From the NCBI GenBank assembly GCA_014529385.2, contig CM043948.1:22319951-22383950 (forward strand): a stretch of 64,000 nt of DNA. The letters run 5' to 3'. Source of the stretch: Adiantum capillus-veneris. Lineage: Eukaryota; Streptophyta; Polypodiopsida; Polypodiales; Pteridaceae. Positions within the stretch are counted from its first letter, which is position 1; every line of letters starts with the position of its first letter. Below are positions 9,901 through 19,561 of this stretch, one piece after another. A program made the translations under genes and the position numbers. Under the pieces are notes generated by a model. The model worked only from the letters and a program-made list of their open reading frames with translations. It was not told where the DNA came from and did not search any database.

Positions 9901-11337
9901 TTTGTACCTAGAGATCAAAATCGAGAAGCAGATGCCTTAGCAGGTGAAGAACTACAAACTCTCATAGTAGGTGCTATCCTTGTGAAAAGTCCTTTATACC
10001 AGGGAAAGGAGGAGCTGCATGATTTACTTTACTTTCTTGAGCATTGTGAAGCACCCTCTGGTATGAGTAAAAGTGAATGTAGGTGGTTGGCAAAAAAGGC
10101 TACCAGCTATAGCTTAGTGAATGAGGACTTGTATTGTAGAGGGAAAGATGCTGTCTTAAGGAGAGTTCCTGCATCCCAAGAGATAAAGGATATTTTGTTT
10201 AGTTGTCATGAAGGTGTGTGTGGTGGCCACTTTGCACAAGAGATTACTAGCAGAAAGATTTTACAAGCAGGGTTCACGTGGCCAAGCCTCCATCGAGATG
10301 TACAACATTGGTGCCGCACATGTGAGGTTTGCCAAAAAGCTGGACCAAGGCGTCTTACCCATGAAAATCAACATCCAATCAAAACCTATGGGCCATTTGA
10401 AAAATGGGGGATAGATGCAATAGGGCCACTACCTTGCACTCAATCAGGGAAGGAATACATCATTATGGGGGTGGAGTACATGACCAGATGGGCAGAAGCT
10501 CGTCCCACAAAGCGCATCACAGCCAAGGACGTGAGTGATTTCATTTTTGAATGCCTTTGTTGCCGTTTTGGCACACCTTTGGAGATTCTCTCGGATAGGG
10601 GACCGGGATTTCGAGCTGATTTAGTCGAGCAATTGATGAGCAAGTTAAAAATCAAGCGCAGGCACTCTACACCATACTACCCTCAGTGCAATGGTCTTGT
10701 GGAAAAGGTAAATGGTCTTATATGTAAAATCATCACTAAGCAAGTGCATTTACATCCTAAGGCATGGGACAAACACCTAGATGCAGCACTTTGGGCCTAC
10801 AGAACATCCTTTAAAACATCCTTGGGGTATACACCTTTTCACTTGGTTTACGGGCAAGAGGCACTATTGCCTATAGAAGTGGAGCTAGCGAGCCTCCGAG
10901 TTCTAAAAGCACATCAAGAGGATAGTCAAGAGAAGAAGGTGGAAGGAAGAATCATCGATTTGGAGAGGTTAGGGCTAGATCGAGAGTCAGCAGTGAAGTA
11001 CTATGCAGCCCAGGCAGAGAAGAAACGAAAGAAGTTCAATCGCAACCTTGTCAAGAAAGGTATCAAGGAAGGTTCTTTAGTGCTCAGATACGACAATCGC
11101 TTTGATCGCAGGAAGGATGGTAAGTTCTTGCTTAAGTGGGAAGTCCCTTTTGTAGTGATGCAGAGGTTCTCAAATGGTAGTTACCAACTAGGTGACCTAG
11201 ATGGTAAGGTACATCAGACCCCGGTAAATGGTTGGCGATTGAAGGCCTACCAATGTCGTCTTTCACATCCATATGCTGGTGAAATCAATGCTAAGGATGG
11301 TTCAGAGGAGAGCTCATCATATTCGAGCTCCAACTAA
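6910..11337 (+). CDS. pol: Pol of element A: protease, RT, double RNase H, integrase
   Basis: 1,475 codons, in frame with the gag above; the ATG used here lies inside the zinc knuckle, so it is an ORF start and not a true initiator. Visible domains: Pro-rich linker (50-75); retropepsin with VDGGAE near 221; reverse transcriptase with the catalytic FIDD near 600; a first RNase H near 740-860 in which the expected catalytic Asp region reads YVNPNVG, so probably inactive; an archaeal-type RNase H near 890-1010 with FDGA, NNEAEY, GDS and EADALA; an integrase zinc domain (H...H...C-x2-C) near 1101-1140; and an integrase core with WGIDAIG, SDRG and LVEKVNG. It replicates and inserts the element. 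There is no chromodomain. The ORF is fully open, unlike gag. Confidence 0.95.
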   Translation: MYYCPHPRRYQGNGNQRRPPRQQVTPPRARPLNGQNAHVAPPIQILRPPPPPPQAPAEIPPLPSGGEDRAVSVISLDNGKDKGKEKMEEAVAMPIKRVRRQRTDEMESSEPDKGNEGSSQVIGDKKRKSRSRRHIGVEDFPLGVGSIPYDLVADVSKQGPKISWQQLLHLSPKMRRTWSKMVSTRRAKAKSVGSISARGMKDIVPVIDAEIKSQRVSNVYVDGGAEICVMTEKLMHRLGLEVNEKTSLQAKMANNVRVACVGKVNGVKVSAFGVAISIDAYVIPTKGEGYPLILGRPWLMAMKARQDWETGSLELRPNHKVGGKQQKIDMKQGRQQDLEMETSMDEWSTSSCSSSEDESSEEDASSLEVMGIILRNPEGEGGQDSLNKEEATSLEEMLAKDLLEEEREPYLQVLKKHAGLFITDYEHIQGVTVTQHHIQLKEGAKPVVQRLRRLGLVQQDALLKEVKRLLKAGFIYPVEDSEWVSPVVVAPKKNGKWRVCVDYKPLNADTKRDHFPLPFQDEILNEVAGHERYTVCDGYSGYFQIRIADEDQRKTTFITPWGCFAYRVMPFGLTNAPATFQRFMNLVFQPYFGKSIRVFIDDFCIYSSREVHLSKVDEGFTRLAQLGGQLNKDKCHIGESKVTLLGHVVSQDGIEADPEKVKTLLALPTPSNVKQLVSFIQKVRYMGRFIHLLSQAIYPLQQLTKHTTLTWSEEGERCFQEVKTILSSLPDVLQPTWGELFYVNPNVGPEALGAVLMQKDPKTSLMRPVYFSSRVMTAAEKGFSATEQLVLALKFAVEKFRAYLLPRQFVVITTEEVFPYALQHMELSQRIAKWVVQLQEFDYTLQVEDSTRACLADVLTQRCYEKAKKEAPSKVPPIPEPEVLLGAHSLYFDGAYKRTKDKASAGIVILGPEKEKIFAKGFHLKEVHSNNEAEYHALVLGLQCCLSQGITKLNVFGDSMLIVKQMVGVWACKNDKLSVKMREAKALLKGFKEVRVHFVPRDQNREADALAGEELQTLIVGAILVKSPLYQGKEELHDLLYFLEHCEAPSGMSKSECRWLAKKATSYSLVNEDLYCRGKDAVLRRVPASQEIKDILFSCHEGVCGGHFAQEITSRKILQAGFTWPSLHRDVQHWCRTCEVCQKAGPRRLTHENQHPIKTYGPFEKWGIDAIGPLPCTQSGKEYIIMGVEYMTRWAEARPTKRITAKDVSDFIFECLCCRFGTPLEILSDRGPGFRADLVEQLMSKLKIKRRHSTPYYPQCNGLVEKVNGLICKIITKQVHLHPKAWDKHLDAALWAYRTSFKTSLGYTPFHLVYGQEALLPIEVELASLRVLKAHQEDSQEKKVEGRIIDLERLGLDRESAVKYYAAQAEKKRKKFNRNLVKKGIKEGSLVLRYDNRFDRRKDGKFLLKWEVPFVVMQRFSNGSYQLGDLDGKVHQTPVNGWRLKAYQCRLSHPYAGEINAKDGSEESSSYSSSN

Positions 11338-11365
11338 GGTAACAATCATGTACATAGTCGTTTCA

Positions 11366-11433
11366 AAAAAAAGAAGAAAAAAAAAAGGAAAAAAAGAGAA
11401 GAAAAAAAGAGAAGAAAAAAAGAAAAAAAGAGA
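11366..11433 (+). repeat. A/G-only tract downstream of pol
   Basis: About 68 nt of purines only, built of A-runs broken by G, between the pol stop and the true polypurine tract. It may be slippage-expanded. It is too far from the LTR (about 250 bp) to be the plus-strand primer. Confidence 0.7.
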
Positions 11434-11665
11434 ATGCTACCAGTGAAAGCGGATATTGACAATGGATGGGGTATGGCTTTCAAGGGTCTAGGAGACCAAT
11501 TGTTAGTCATGGATGGATACAATTATTCATCAGAAAGGACTAAACAGGGTGCATCAGCCAAGAAAGCAGTAACATGGCAAATTCAATTGGTACCAGGTGG
11601 GTAAGTATTCAAGAGAACCCTATTGTAGCACAACCTACAGCTAGAGGCATCAAATACCTCTAGCT

Positions 11666-11682
11666 TAAGGGGGAGGGCTATA
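11666..11682 (+). other. Polypurine tract of element A
   Basis: A TTAAGGGGGAGGGCTA-type purine run ends directly at the start of the 3' LTR (11683). This is the expected site for plus-strand priming. Confidence 0.75.
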
Positions 11683-13218
11683 TGATGCATGGTTTTTAGG
11701 ACCCCTTCTGAAGATGCAATAAAGACACAGTCAGTTGTTGGGGAGATGAGGATACTCTAGTCCAAGGGATCTCGAAAGAGAAGAAAAATCTACTTCACAA
11801 GCACCAAAGAGTAAAAAGTGCCATGGACAGAAGATACGTGGGAATGAGCACTTATGCATGCCTACAACCTATATCTTACAGAATAGCCCATTCTAGGTGT
11901 GAATTTCTAGTGAAATTTACACGAGGATGTTCGTGTGGACTCACAGCACAGCATACTCCGTTTTCACTTTTTTACCGACAGTAAATATTTTTTACCACAG
12001 TAAATATTTTTTACCTACAGTAAATATTTTTCACCTACATGGTAAATACAAATCACTTTTTACCTACAGTAACTTTTTTTACCCATGGTAAATATTTTTT
12101 ACTGCACCATAAGTATTTGGTAGGTAACAGTTCACTGTTACTAGAAGCAGTGATTGGGCATCAACAATGCAGTTACAGGAGGAGAAAAGGGGAAAATCTT
12201 ATGGTAAAGGTGAGTCAACAGGGATAAAGACTTTTGAGTTGAAAAGAGACATGCTGATTTTTTCAAAGAACACATGTCAAAAGAAGCCATGGTTGAGGAT
12301 TTTTTGAGAATTTGATATTCAGGAGGACCCAGCTGCCACCTCCTCCCCGTAGGTCCCCCCCTGACATGTGCAGAACCTCCAGTTTCAACAGCCACCTTAC
12401 CTGCTCTTAAATTTTGGTCAAGGCCTTATCCCCATGTGTCACAATCAGAAAAATCAGCATTTACCCTCCCCTCTCACATCACTCTAGAGAATATCTTGAT
12501 GGTGACATATCAGGTGACCTCAATCTGTTGACCACCCTAAGCAAAAAGTAACCCCAATCAGCGGATTTAAGCATGTTTATCCCTAATCCTAAACCCTCTC
12601 AGAAACCTATATAAGGAGGCCTTCTCTCACTCAAAACCAACACTTCACCCACTTCACCAAGCAACGAAGCTATGACGACATTGCTCACAACGAGGAGCTA
12701 TGGATGGAGCTCTACTCTCTCTCCCTCTCTCTCTCTCTCTCTCCCTCTAGTATGCTACATTACTAGCCCTAAAACCTAAATAAGGAGTCTTCTCTCATGC
12801 TCCATGGCCACCATCCTCGCCATCATTCTCTAAGGTATTGATGTGTTGCTAATAGGATCATACCCACTTGCTGGGTTGATTGTTTTTGACAAGGGATTAT
12901 GCCATCCTTGGCTTGCTTCTCTATATCCTTGTTATGTATGATCAGATGCCGTTGTATTGTTAAGCTGATGTCTTGTGTATATATATGCTACATAAGGTCC
13001 CTAAGCTTCGTTTCTATGTGTTTTGCCATATGTTTTGATGCCATCATAATGCCAGAAGTCTCACTTGCCTATGTGCACTATGTGTGAGGTCCCTAAACCT
13101 CTTAATTTAGGGTGGTGCCCCCTTGTTTTGTTCTTTGCTTGTTTGCATGAGGCGTGGTTTGTGGAGTGTGCACGAGTACAGAGGCCACCCGATTGCACTG
13201 CTCTTTTTCCCGCTATCA
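11683..13218 (+). repeat. 3' LTR of element A
   Basis: 1,536 bp, same termini as the 5' LTR. It differs by scattered single bases, a longer CT tract near 12710-12745, and an extra segment of about 42 bp at about 11994-12035 in the GTAAATATTTTTTAC run. TATA box at 12608-12615. Followed by the target duplication ACCCT. Confidence 0.95.
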
Positions 13219-13269
13219 ACCCTCTAGGAGAACGAAGGTATGCTTTCTTTTGAATTTGTGTTAGAGTGA

Positions 13270-13271
<2 letters not shown>

Positions 13272-13320
<49 letters not shown>
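13272..13320. repeat. (TG)n microsatellite
   Basis: About 24 TG units. A complementary (AC)-rich stretch lies at 13430-13520, so the two could pair in a transcript. Confidence 0.9.
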
Positions 13321-13321
<1 letters not shown>

Positions 13322-13809
13322 ATGTGGCTAACAATATTGCGTACGTTTTTCTATTGGCAGGTTTTGCTCCTATCCTAAAGGCTTTTTGTGCTCACATTGT
13401 TCAAATGTGAGTGCTCTTGTTTTTTCCTACACACACACACACACACATAATTGGACACACATGCACATGAACACACAAATAAATACACAAACACATAAGT
13501 ATACACACACACACACACATATTTACACAAAGATTATTATAATTAATAAAGAATTCTTCATTTGTTAATTTTGACAAAATAGTTTACTTACACAAAGTAA
13601 TTGAAACTTGTTTAACAAGAATAATTATTTAAAATAAGAAAAACTATTCATTTGTTTATTTTTTGATTCATTTAAACTTAATTACTTTATATTTATGGTA
13701 TTTAATTTTATTTCAAGTTTAAGTTTAATCGAGTAGATTTATGTTGAAGATTTATCTTAACCAAATGTAAATTTAATGTTAATGTTAGCTTTAGGCTAGA
13801 GATAGAGTT

Positions 13810-14375
13810 TTAAATTTGAGTGTTAGTAGTTTTCTTAGAACTTATCACTTAGGGCTAGCCAGTTGTTTCAATCGGTTTAAAGATAGTGCCAGTGTTAGTA
13901 GTTCGATTAGAACTTGCCTCTTAGGATTGGCCATATAAAGATGCTTAGGTTTGGTCGCTCTAAATTGGGTTAGGGTAGTGTTTGGCCATTTCAATCCGCT
14001 TAAGGCTAGCTACTTAGGGTTGGCGGCTTTTGTTTTGGCCACTATGAGTTTTAAGTTAAAGTGTCATGGTTTGGGTATCTAATTAGTCAGTTGAAAACTT
14101 TTCACTTAGGATTGGCCAGTTGATTCTATCAACTTAGAGATAGCTACTTAATATGTTTGACCATCCTAATCCATTTAGAACTTGGCGCTTAGATTAGAGC
14201 ATTAGGGTTTAGCCATCTTAGTCTGTTTAGAACTTATCACTGAGGATTGGCCACTTTAAATTGGGTTAGGGTAGCGTTTGGTCATGTCAATCCGCTTAGG
14301 GCATGTTGCTTGAGGCTAGCTGCATATGGTTAGTGGCTTTTAGTTTGGCCAGTAGGAGTTGGCCATTTACCAACA
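13810..14375. repeat. Degenerate repeat of about 300 bp, two copies
   Basis: The phrase AAATTGGGTTAGGGTAG occurs near 13962 and near 14259, followed in both copies by GTTTGG.CAT..CAATCCGCTTA. Shorter phrases of the form CTTAGGATTGGCCA recur between. The whole stretch appears built of a decayed unit of about 297 bp. It lies just past the presumed 3' LTR start of element X (minus strand), so it may belong to that LTR. Confidence 0.55.
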
Positions 14376-14575
14376 CTCTAGACTACTATTTGCTAGATCC
14401 AAAAGTTGTAATATTTGATCATGTACTCAAAGCCCAAGTAAACAGCTTTTGGGCATTTTGAAAGCCCTAGGTATAAAAGTCAAAATCTCATTTACATGGC
14501 TTCCCCAAAAAAAAAAAAATTACATCAAAATGGGATAGTGTGTTCAACTAGGAGGGTGCCCGTTAGCTGCATCCA

Positions 14576-14588
14576 CTCCCCCTTTTCT
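14576..14588 (-). other. Polypurine tract of element X
   Basis: On the minus strand AGAAAAGGGGGAG is followed directly by TGGATGCAG. This fits a polypurine tract and the first bases of a 3' LTR. It lies about 40 bp after the accessory ORF, much as in element B. Confidence 0.55.
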
Positions 14589-14625
14589 AGTCGATGCACA
14601 TCCTTGTGCAAGTTGCAAAAGCTCT

Positions 14626-15400
14626 TCAGTAGTTGAACTGCCTCTTCAACAAGGTCTTGATGACTTTATTGAACTTTGCCACTCTGACTATAATATGTGC
14701 TTTGATTAATAAGTCTCTAAGTGGGTTGTTCGACAACGTGCTCCAGTAAGCAATGTGTCTTGCTTGTAGATCCTTCATCATTGGGTTGAAGATGGTAGAA
14801 TCCATCTCGAAGAAGCCCATCATGCATGATTCCTCAAATGTTTGCATGTAATGTGAGGGCAGAAAAATTACTTTGACATACATCCCCATAATTACATTTT
14901 TTGAGGGAGCCTTTATCTCTAGGTTCTAGCGAATTCCATCGGTTCCTTTAAGGAACACTTCCTAGGGGTGTTCTGCCTTGTCTATGTCATCAAATGTTTC
15001 AATAATGTCTACATGTAATGTGAGGGCAAAAACATTAGTTTGTCATACATCCCCATAATTATATTTTTGAGGGACTCTCTATCTCCAAGTTCCAGGTGAT
15101 TCTACTGGTCCCTTCGAGGAACACTTCCCAGGGGTGTACTACTTTGTCTATGTCATCAAATGCTTTAATACAAGTGAGAATCATCTTTGCAATCTTGCAA
15201 GTCATTTGGCATGTCAAATCCAGTACATCTCTCAGTAGTTTTGATGGTAGCCTTGAGTGTATGTAGCATGTATGTCTTGATGGGCTTGTGGTTGTGTGCA
15301 GGTTCGGCAATTACTACATAATTAAGCACCAGTGGTCTCCTACTCCTTCACACTATGTATGACTCCCAGGATTGCCTTCTTGGAATGGGGAAATAGCACG
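14626..15400 (-). pseudogene. Accessory protein C-terminal domain of element X (decayed)
   Basis: Fragments in two frames align with the C-terminal domain of the accessory ORF of element B (about 36150-36650). Matches include a (Y/F)C.P(I/V)PR..SW segment; AEP...K.YM..TL..TIK; LTCQM..KI...ILTCI.AF against LSCQM..KI...ILACI.VF; and FLPS.(Y/H)MQTFEE...GFF. An in-frame stop and frame changes break it. The function is not known; it is the most conserved part of the accessory protein, so probably a folded domain. Confidence 0.75.
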
Positions 15401-15479
15401 TTCTACTCTTGGTAGGTATTGTTGAAGAACTTCCCACAGCTTTGACAGAGTGCTCTAACTAGTCGAGGGAGATCCAACT

Positions 15480-15993
15480 GTGACTCTGCCTCTTGTAGTT
15501 CTTCAATCATGCCCAATGATTGATATGCAATACACGTGAGCATGTGCTCGTCATTGATGCAAACCTATTCTTCTTGTTGCTCTTCAACTTGGCTTCCACC
15601 AATTTCTCTATGATGTAATTGTTGAGATCACACTTGATGACTCGATGCTTTGCCAGACCAATTGACATGACCATCGCAAGGGGCAATAGGGGTTTGGTGT
15701 AGCGAGGGAGCTTCTGTACTTTAAGATGCTGCGAGATCAGTCTAAGGTAGCTCCATCTCTAAGTAGATGAGATCTTTGTAGGTCAACTTATGTGCTTGTT
15801 GCTTTATGAAAGCCTTGTCGTTGTTAATGGCCTTGGTCTTTAAGAGCAGATTGTGGCTGCCAGCAGGTGGTAGATGGAGTGCCTGACATATGATGTCATT
15901 TTTTATCTTTACTTGTACACTAGCTCCATCCTTATTAGTGAGTGTAGCATTGCCATTATGCCATAAGTTAAAAAATGAGCATAACTTAAGCAA
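15480..15993 (-). pseudogene. Accessory protein N-terminal domain of element X (decayed)
   Basis: An open stretch of 83 codons (15742-15993) contains G.ATLTN.DG..VQV.I...I..AL.L, matching GKATLTAIDGEKVEVQITP and the following I.DAVKL of element B. The next 250 bp continue the match (RYTKP...A..M...L against KYTTPPHAIATTITWAL). The pattern also resembles the putative plant transposon protein domain common in gypsy-linked ORFs (Pfam PF20167, from memory). The C-terminal domain follows after only about 150 bp, so the charged coiled-coil linker present in B (about 1.7 kb) is absent here. Confidence 0.65.
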
Positions 15994-16088
15994 AAAAGAT
16001 CCAAATTTGATGAAACTTTACCACTGCGTCTACAAAAACTATAGGCACTAGGGAAAATTGGTTCACGTCATTTTTTTGGGCTAGAGGT

Positions 16089-17234
16089 ACATGGATCGCG
16101 ATCCATGTTGGAACACATTTTTGAGTGATCTTTGCACCATCAGATTTAGCATGATCAAGGGATGTTGTGGGTGCAACCTTTTGTGATTTGGATCTATGGT
16201 TTGACCATCAAGTCAATTTTGGCAATTTTTTGCCAACTTAGAGAATTTTGGGATTCTCACAAGGATTTTGGTTTTCCAATGACTTGAAAATTTAGGGTTG
16301 GGATTTCATATGGTAGGTGGGTCAGGTGGGTCAGGTGGGTCAGGTGGGCTAGGTTCTTGCCCAAAAATCTAGAAAGGTACATGGATCGCAATCCATGTTG
16401 GGTCACATTTTGGGCTAAGATTTTAGAAGTATGTTCGTATAGTTAATCCTAGCACATTGGTGGAATCTTTTCAAATTCACGTCTAATTCTACCAAGTTGA
16501 CCCAATTTCCTAGTTTATGGCCTTGGTCTCTCGACTTTGACCATATCTATTTTTTGGATCCCACTTTGATGCATTCCTATGGTGAATAGGTGTTGGTTTT
16601 TATTGCTCTAATGCTCGGATGTTGAATGACATATCTATGTCTACTTGTCCTTCAAATCCTACTGTAGTTTGACTTTATATGGTCCTTCTGACCTTGTTGT
16701 CAAGTCTTGCACTTTTTCTAAGCATTCTTTGGTTACACTTTGACTTCTTGAGCATACCAACATGTTCAATACTCCACTTTAAGGACTCTTTTTCCCAAAA
16801 CCCCAACTTTGGTACTTGACACTCTGAAGGTGAAACTCCTTGGACACATCCCCATCTTCTAGAGTTTCATCAGTCATTAGATGCCTCTGACACACTAATG
16901 CTTTTTTGATCCCAAATCTAGCATTTTCTGCACCTCCGGAACATGGATCGCGATACATGGTTGGATCCCAATTCTTCACACAAAACTTGTGGGGAAGCAC
17001 CTAGGTCTATTTCTAAAGCATTTGGTGACCAACTTTTAAGGATTTTCAACATTTTCCATTGCCAAGGTCAAAATGACCATCTGTAAATCAATTTCCTGAG
17101 AATATGGGATTTTGTGGTCAAATAGTGTCCATTTTCTCCCAAATTTGAGGGTTGACTTTTCTAAGACCTGATCTAACTGTGGGAAACTCCTAGTTCCATT
17201 CTGAGTTGTTGGGGAAATGGATTGAGATCCATGT
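16089..17234 (-). repeat. Palindrome array 2 of element X
   Basis: Copies of a 20-bp palindrome with half-site ACATGGATCG lie at 16089-16108 (perfect), 16379-16398 (one change), 16941-16960 (two changes) and 17215-17234 (decayed left arm). Distances are 290, 562 (about twice 281) and 274 bp. The DNA between copies is AT-rich and non-coding, with no strong similarity between intervals. Position between upstream sequence and the accessory ORF equals that of the second array in element B. Confidence 0.8.
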
Positions 17235-17294
17235 TGGAGCAAATTTTTGCATTGTTCTTGCTGAAGTTGATAGGCGAGGTCTAGGGCATGCTAT

Positions 17295-17441
17295 TGGTGA
17301 AATCTTTTGTTCACCTGTAATGTAGTCCCATAAACCTTTGCCCATGATAAAGTTCTCCATCCTGTAAGACCATATACTATAGTTCTCTCTGGTTAGCTTC
17401 TCTCCAACAATCTATGTGACTTGAGTTGAACTTTCTGCCAT
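17295..17441 (-). pseudogene. gag: Copia gag N-terminus (partial)
   Basis: Starting at the ATG at 17441, the frame reads MAESSTQVT, a TAG stop, then a classical copia Gag start, with L.RENYSIWSYRMENFI and KGLWDYITGE. This N-terminal region begins the capsid. The TAG at the tenth codon could be a decayed CAG. It stops matching copia after about residue 50. Confidence 0.8.
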
Positions 17442-18334
17442 CTTCACTCTCTCAATTGCTTCCAAAGGATTTTGACAAAATTTTGAGAGAGTTCCATTTG
17501 TATTTGGACAATATCTCAAGTGACAATCTCAACCAAAGTGCTCATAAACACTGGTAGAAAATCTCTCACTGCCAAGGGAAAATCCAATGACTCACTTTGC
17601 CACAGATTGACTCAATACTATGCATAAATACTCTAAAACAATGTCCACATGGACCTGTATGCAAATGCAATCCATACGCTGTCTTGTACCACATATCCAT
17701 ACATTCACCTTCATCCCATAGTCGTAAAAGACATATGAGTTCTTTAGCAGGGCCAGTCGGGGGTTCGTTCCAATACCTAATCCACCTTGCCAAGGTACCA
17801 AAGCTCCCAAGGCAAGGCTTCAAAAAAACTCACTTGACCCTCACAAAGGCTGCAGTTTTTCAAAATACATTAACCGCATATCCATACATAACCACAAAGT
17901 ACTCAATCTTACAATATAACCGCCTCAACTTCTTCCCACAACCTTTCTTACATAGGCGGCTGTCCATAACGGACCCACAACATCCAAACATAATCTTTGA
18001 TAACACAATATCATGATGCAAAATCTCTATGTCGCTCTCCAAAACCTATGTATATTCTGAATTCTTCACATGTAACCTATAAATCTAGTACCGAGTGCAA
18101 AATTGTAAATCTCCTATGCCTGTGTGAGCTGGTTGTTTGCTGCAAACAATTTCTATTGCAGATTTGGCAAATCTGAGTATGACAATGCGTCCGGAATGCC
18201 CAAAACATAAAGATAGACTCCTGGATCACTGTATTCCGAGTTTGGGTGAGGGAGTTATGACAAAAAAACCTCTCTTTTTGGCTGTTTTCCAGAGCTGCGG
18301 AAATCTGTGTATTGACTGTAGCTCCTTAAACTGA

Positions 18335-18346
18335 GCTCTGATACCA
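18335..18346 (-). other. Primer binding site (initiator tRNA-Met), copia K 5' part
   Basis: The minus strand reads TGGTATCAGAGC three bases after the LTR end, the standard copia site complementary to the 3' end of plant initiator tRNA-Met. Confidence 0.85.
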
Positions 18347-18349
18347 CTT

Positions 18350-18583
18350 TGTAGAGTGCGTAGGTGATGGAGAAGGTAGGAAAGAAGACTACGCACACAC
18401 ACTAACACACATCGAGATACACACACACACACAATCGTTACCCTGCAGCAGCAACCATTCAACGTACTGCTCTCACTCTTCTTCTTTTTGAACTTTATCC
18501 AAAGTATATTTACAACATAGTATAGTCAGTGTCCGGCCACCCATAGCACAATGGCTATATTCTTTAACATCATATTATTTAAC
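18350..18583 (-). repeat. 5' LTR of copia K
   Basis: 234 bp. On the minus strand it begins GTTAAATAATATGATG (the TG end is worn) and ends CTCTACA. It contains a (TG)n tract and GTGCGTAGTCTTCTTTCC, shared with the LTR at 63784-64000. The flank beyond its outer end is TATAA (18584-18588, plus strand). Confidence 0.8.
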
Positions 18584-18596
18584 TATAAGACCTTTG

Positions 18597-19541
18597 TGTT
18601 GAGCCAACAGAGGATCACACCCACATTTTTTCTCACACTCATCATTTTTGTAACCATTGATTGTAATAAATGTCTTTCCGACATTGATTTTGAATTGAGC
18701 CATTCATTAAGTAACGGGACTCAATTGAGTTTCCCGCTTGTAATCCCGAAGTAATTTCACTTGCCGATGTAATTAGTTAGAGATGTTCTCACCTCCAAGG
18801 CTGAGGTATATAAGCCAAAGTTTTGTAACCTAAAAAAAAGATTCAGTTTTTAAATCAAAGTGAGTTTTTGAGCGCCGTGACTGTGTCTGAGAGAGAGTGA
18901 GAGAGAGTGAGAGAGTCTTATCTACTTGCTACGCGAGCTACGGAGCCGCCATTGGAGAAGCGACACCGCCATTGTGTTAGCAACGGCGAGAGCTACGCAC
19001 TGATACCAAGAGTGCGCGCTATCGGCTTCTATGTGTGGTAAGTTCCTACGAGCTTCGGTGTGAGTTTTCTTCCAACTCGTGTGTCGGAATAGAGTGTGCA
19101 GCATATCTATAGAACCACAACGAGTAGAGCTACACATTGGTACCATCGGGGTCAAGTTTCGATCACCTGTATTTTTTGGCCTGTCTTCATACGCGTTTAC
19201 CGCACGGAGTGGTTATAGGTTGATTTTGCAGTTCAAGTCTTTAGGGTGTTGTTCTTACCTAGTGAATAAACTTCCCCTTGAGTTTGAGATCGATTCAATG
19301 ATCCTAGATCCTGTTTCGTATAGCATTCGTTCGTAGTACGGATTTCAGTCACTTGCATATTTTAGAACTTAGATTTGATTTCCTTAGTAGTGATTGTCAT
19401 TAGAAGGTCGAGTAGGTGATTTGACACCCACCTAGTTGTTTCCATGCGCCTGCGGGTCAAGCTCCGTCCTCGTCTGACAAATTCTATTGTTGGTTGAGTT
19501 CTCGCTATTTAGCTTCCGCTAGCGGCGTAACCGCCTTAACA
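18597..19541 (+). repeat. 5' LTR of element B
   Basis: 945 bp, TGTTGAGCC to CTTAACA. TATA box at 18807-18814. It contains a GA microsatellite near 18890-18915 and a CATACGCGTTT sequence near 19189 that matches the left half and centre of the palindrome found in the arrays. Confidence 0.95.
18807..18814 (+). promoter_or_regulatory. TATA box in 5' LTR of element B
   Basis: TATATAAG about 210 bp into the LTR, also at 36926-36933 in the 3' LTR. Transcription would begin near 18840. Confidence 0.6.
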
Positions 19542-19543
19542 TT

Positions 19544-19561
19544 TGGCGCCGCTGCCGGGGA
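19544..19561 (+). other. Primer binding site (tRNA-Asp type) of element B
   Basis: TGGCGCCGCTGCCGGGGA lies two bases after the LTR. It differs at one position from the complement of plant tRNA-Asp (which gives TGGCGCCGTTGCCGGGGA), the usual primer for Athila and Tat elements. Confidence 0.9.

Larger units (their letters stand above)
3281..13218 (+). mobile_element. Element A: complete Ty3/gypsy Tat-lineage LTR retrotransposon
   Basis: A 9,938-bp element bounded by TG...CA LTRs (3281-4771 and 11683-13218). The 5-bp target duplication ACCCT (3276-3280 and 13219-13223) is perfect, so both ends are original. Order: LTR, primer site, two small ORFs, gag, protease, reverse transcriptase, degenerate RNase H, archaeal-type RNase H, integrase, purine tract, LTR. 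The double RNase H and the ORFs upstream of gag are the signature of the plant Tat/Ogre group. The LTRs differ by few substitutions plus one unit of an internal repeat, so insertion is fairly recent. Gag carries three in-frame TGA codons, so the copy may not be autonomous. Confidence 0.95.
14576..17290 (-). mobile_element. Element X, 3' part: accessory ORF and palindrome array (Ty3/gypsy, B-like)
   Basis: Read on the minus strand, this is a palindrome array (17234 to 16089), then a decayed accessory ORF (15993 to 14626), then a purine tract (14588 to 14576) followed by TGGATGC, a plausible LTR start. The order is the same as in element B from 32.2 to 36.7 kb, and the proteins are homologous. 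Upstream (at about 17290) the sequence switches abruptly to copia gag. The LTR itself, below 14575, could not be delimited because no second copy was found. The 5' part of the same family is at 54.9-59.56 kb. Confidence 0.7.
17295..18583 (-). mobile_element. Copia K, 5' part: LTR, primer site, leader, gag start
   Basis: On the minus strand: LTR 18583-18350, initiator-Met primer site, a leader of about 890 nt, then the first about 50 codons of a Ty1/copia gag. The LTR is about 90 percent identical by eye to the 3' LTR that starts at 63784. Gag sequence ends abruptly at about 17295, where element X begins. The missing remainder of such a gag is what starts at about 59565. Confidence 0.8.

Noticed and set aside
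18335-18346. tRNA-Met gene fragments at the TGGTATCAGAGC sites
   Set aside because: Each site is only the 12-13 bases next to an LTR end, so they are primer binding sites and not tRNA genes.
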